Part shown: positions 62,929 through 64,000 of the stretch, piece by piece
Position numbering within the stretch: position 1 is the first letter of the stretch
Layout: the number at the start of each line of letters is the position of its first letter
Assembly (NCBI RefSeq): GCF_029433105.1
Contig: NZ_JARNTW010000001.1
Location: 682,001 to 746,000 of the forward strand
Length of the DNA stretch: 64,000 bases
Direction: 5' to 3'
DNA from: Runella sp. MFBS21
GTDB taxonomy: Bacteria > Bacteroidota > Bacteroidia > Cytophagales > Spirosomataceae
Notes under the pieces: model-generated
Told to the model about the DNA's origin: nothing
Databases searched by the model: none
Seen by the model: only the letters and a program-made list of their open reading frames with translations
Program-made: the position numbers and the translations under genes

Positions 62929-63502
62929 AAATCTTTTCAAGAGGTGCTTCAAATCCTTCAAAAATAACTGATTGGGCGGGAGATTGGTCATAAATGCCTC
63001 CCAACTGATACTGCTCCTCATGGAGATAATAGACTTGGATGGTTTTTTCGCTCGGAATTGCAATCCAATATTCACGAACGCCTGCCTTTTCGTACCAGTT
63101 AAATTTGTCGTTGAAATCTTTTTTGAACGTCGATCTCGACGTAATCTCGACTATCAAATCTGGTGGGCCAAGGCAGCCGTCTTCGTCTAGTTTGGTTTCA
63201 TCACAAATCACACAAATATCCGGCTGGACAACCGTATAAATTTTTGCAGGATTTTTTTCATTTCCTATCGGCAATCGTACATCAAAAGGAGCTTCAAATA
63301 TACTACAGGGGCTGTTTTCTAGGTATTTACGAATCAAATACGACAATTGTCCCGACACCCATTGGTGCGCAGTTTTAGGGGCGGGAGACATCAAGTATAT
63401 TTTCCCTTTGATGAGTTCGACCTGCTCTTCAAATCTCCATTTGAGGTAATCAGCATAACTATAAGTACCGTTCAAATCTAAAGCATTGATGTTTGTAATC
63501 AT
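62921..63502 (-). CDS. Uma2-family (PD-(D/E)XK-like) endonuclease-related protein
   Basis: I chose ATG 63502 (MITNINALDLNGTYSYADYL). An upstream in-frame ATG at 63643 would overlap the divergent peptidase. The 193-residue protein contains ELIKGKIYLMSPAP, FDVRLPIGN, VVQPDICVICDE and PPDLIVEITSRST followed by KFNWYEKAGVREYWI, the conserved blocks of the Uma2/DUF820 family, whose fold is nuclease-like. The biological role of this family is unclear. Confidence 0.87.
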   Translation of the reverse strand: MITNINALDLNGTYSYADYLKWRFEEQVELIKGKIYLMSPAPKTAHQWVSGQLSYLIRKYLENSPCSIFEAPFDVRLPIGNEKNPAKIYTVVQPDICVICDETKLDEDGCLGPPDLIVEITSRSTFKKDFNDKFNWYEKAGVREYWIAIPSEKTIQVYYLHEEQYQLGGIYDQSPAQSVIFEGFEAPLEKIFR

Positions 63503-63602
63503 ATAGATGTGCTTTTTTACAAAAATACATTTTTTACAAAAAGAAATTGTACTTTTCAATTTTGAAATACCTTTAGATAATCCAAAAACGAATATTGAAT
63601 TT

Positions 63603-64000
63603 ATGGAATTGACGCCCCCCAAAGCCACGAAACATCCCCACACGTTTGACTTACATAATGACCTCCGAACCGACGATTATTATTGGCTACGTGAGCGCGA
63701 AGACCCCGAAGTGATAGATTACTTAAATGCCGAAAATGCTTATACAGAGGCTGTTTTAGCGCCTGTAAAAGAGTTTAGGGAAATACTATTTGAGGAAATG
63801 AAAGGCCGTATCAAAGAGCAAGACGAATCGGTACCTTTCAAAATCGGTAATTATTACTATTATTATCGGTATGAACAGGGGGGCGAGTATCCTATTTACT
63901 GTCGCAAGTTAGAGTCACTAAGTGCGACCGAAGAAGTGATGCTCAATCTCAACCAACTTGCCGAAGGCCATACTTACTACAATGCTACTTTTCCTGATGT
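63603..64000 (+). CDS. S9-family oligopeptidase (oligopeptidase B-like), 5' part only
   Basis: The frame from ATG 63603 is open to the window end, giving 132 full codons. The visible N-terminal segment (YWLREREDPEVIDYLNAENA, then MKGRIKEQDESVPFKIGNYY) matches the start of prolyl oligopeptidase / oligopeptidase B beta-propeller domains. The catalytic domain lies outside the window. The gene is divergent from the Uma2-family gene with a 100-nt gap. Confidence 0.85.
   Translation, partial: MELTPPKATKHPHTFDLHNDLRTDDYYWLREREDPEVIDYLNAENAYTEAVLAPVKEFREILFEEMKGRIKEQDESVPFKIGNYYYYYRYEQGGEYPIYCRKLESLSATEEVMLNLNQLAEGHTYYNATFPD

Overview
The window looks like a chromosomal segment of a member of the phylum Bacteroidota, probably order Cytophagales. 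The evidence is two TonB-dependent receptor plus DUF4249 modules, type IX secretion (T9SS) C-terminal sorting domains, LytS/LytTR regulators, a Gfo/Idh/MocA plus DUF1080 pair, a long-form IspH, weak Shine-Dalgarno sequences and at least one promoter of the Bacteroidota type (TTG-N19-TAnnTTTG). No rRNA, tRNA, CRISPR array, transposase or phage gene was seen. All product calls come from reading motifs; no database search was run.

Layout. 1-5.8 kb (minus strand): a RiPP-type cluster with two GG-motif peptides (one cut by the window edge), a full-length LanB-type dehydratase, a 45-residue LanA-like peptide without cysteine that is too short to stand out as a gene, and a LytS/LytTR pair. The regions before both peptide operons carry direct repeats spaced exactly 21 bp, the geometry expected of LytTR sites. 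6-16.5 kb (mostly plus): a 58-residue lipoprotein, an XRE regulator, GlgE, two GT9 glycosyltransferases around a DUF5672 protein, and atpA - methyltransferase - atpG. 16.5-28 kb (minus): secreted paralogues, two TonB receptor/DUF4249 modules, lipoproteins, two minimal LuxR regulators, and two almost identical 83-bp elements with a 20-bp palindrome. 28.5-37.2 kb (plus): a phosphodiesterase-esterase fusion, an oxidoreductase with a HEAT/DUF1080 protein, intergenic repeats and a GT39 enzyme. 37.2-40.7 kb: an OmpR-type two-component system divergent from a T9SS cargo protein.

40.7-50.3 kb (minus) is the second and most complete RiPP-like locus. It holds a 54-residue precursor with a double-glycine leader (unmarked because it is short), a TlpA-like thioredoxin, a secreted amidohydrolase, a protein resembling alpha-ketoglutarate HExxH-type peptide hydroxylases but with HQxxH, a C39-peptidase ABC transporter, an HlyD adaptor, a TonB-C-like protein and a frameshifted TPR gene. 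A divergent XRE regulator lies next to the precursor. The two RiPP loci are the best candidates for undescribed biology here.

50.3-64 kb: a decayed gene remnant, then mainly housekeeping genes: adk, obgE, a 1276-residue sialate-O-acetylesterase-like T9SS protein overlapping aroE, a metallophosphoesterase, ispH, GDP-L-fucose synthase, a second LytS/LytTR pair, a gamma-carbonic anhydrase-like protein, a Uma2-family protein and the start of an S9 oligopeptidase.
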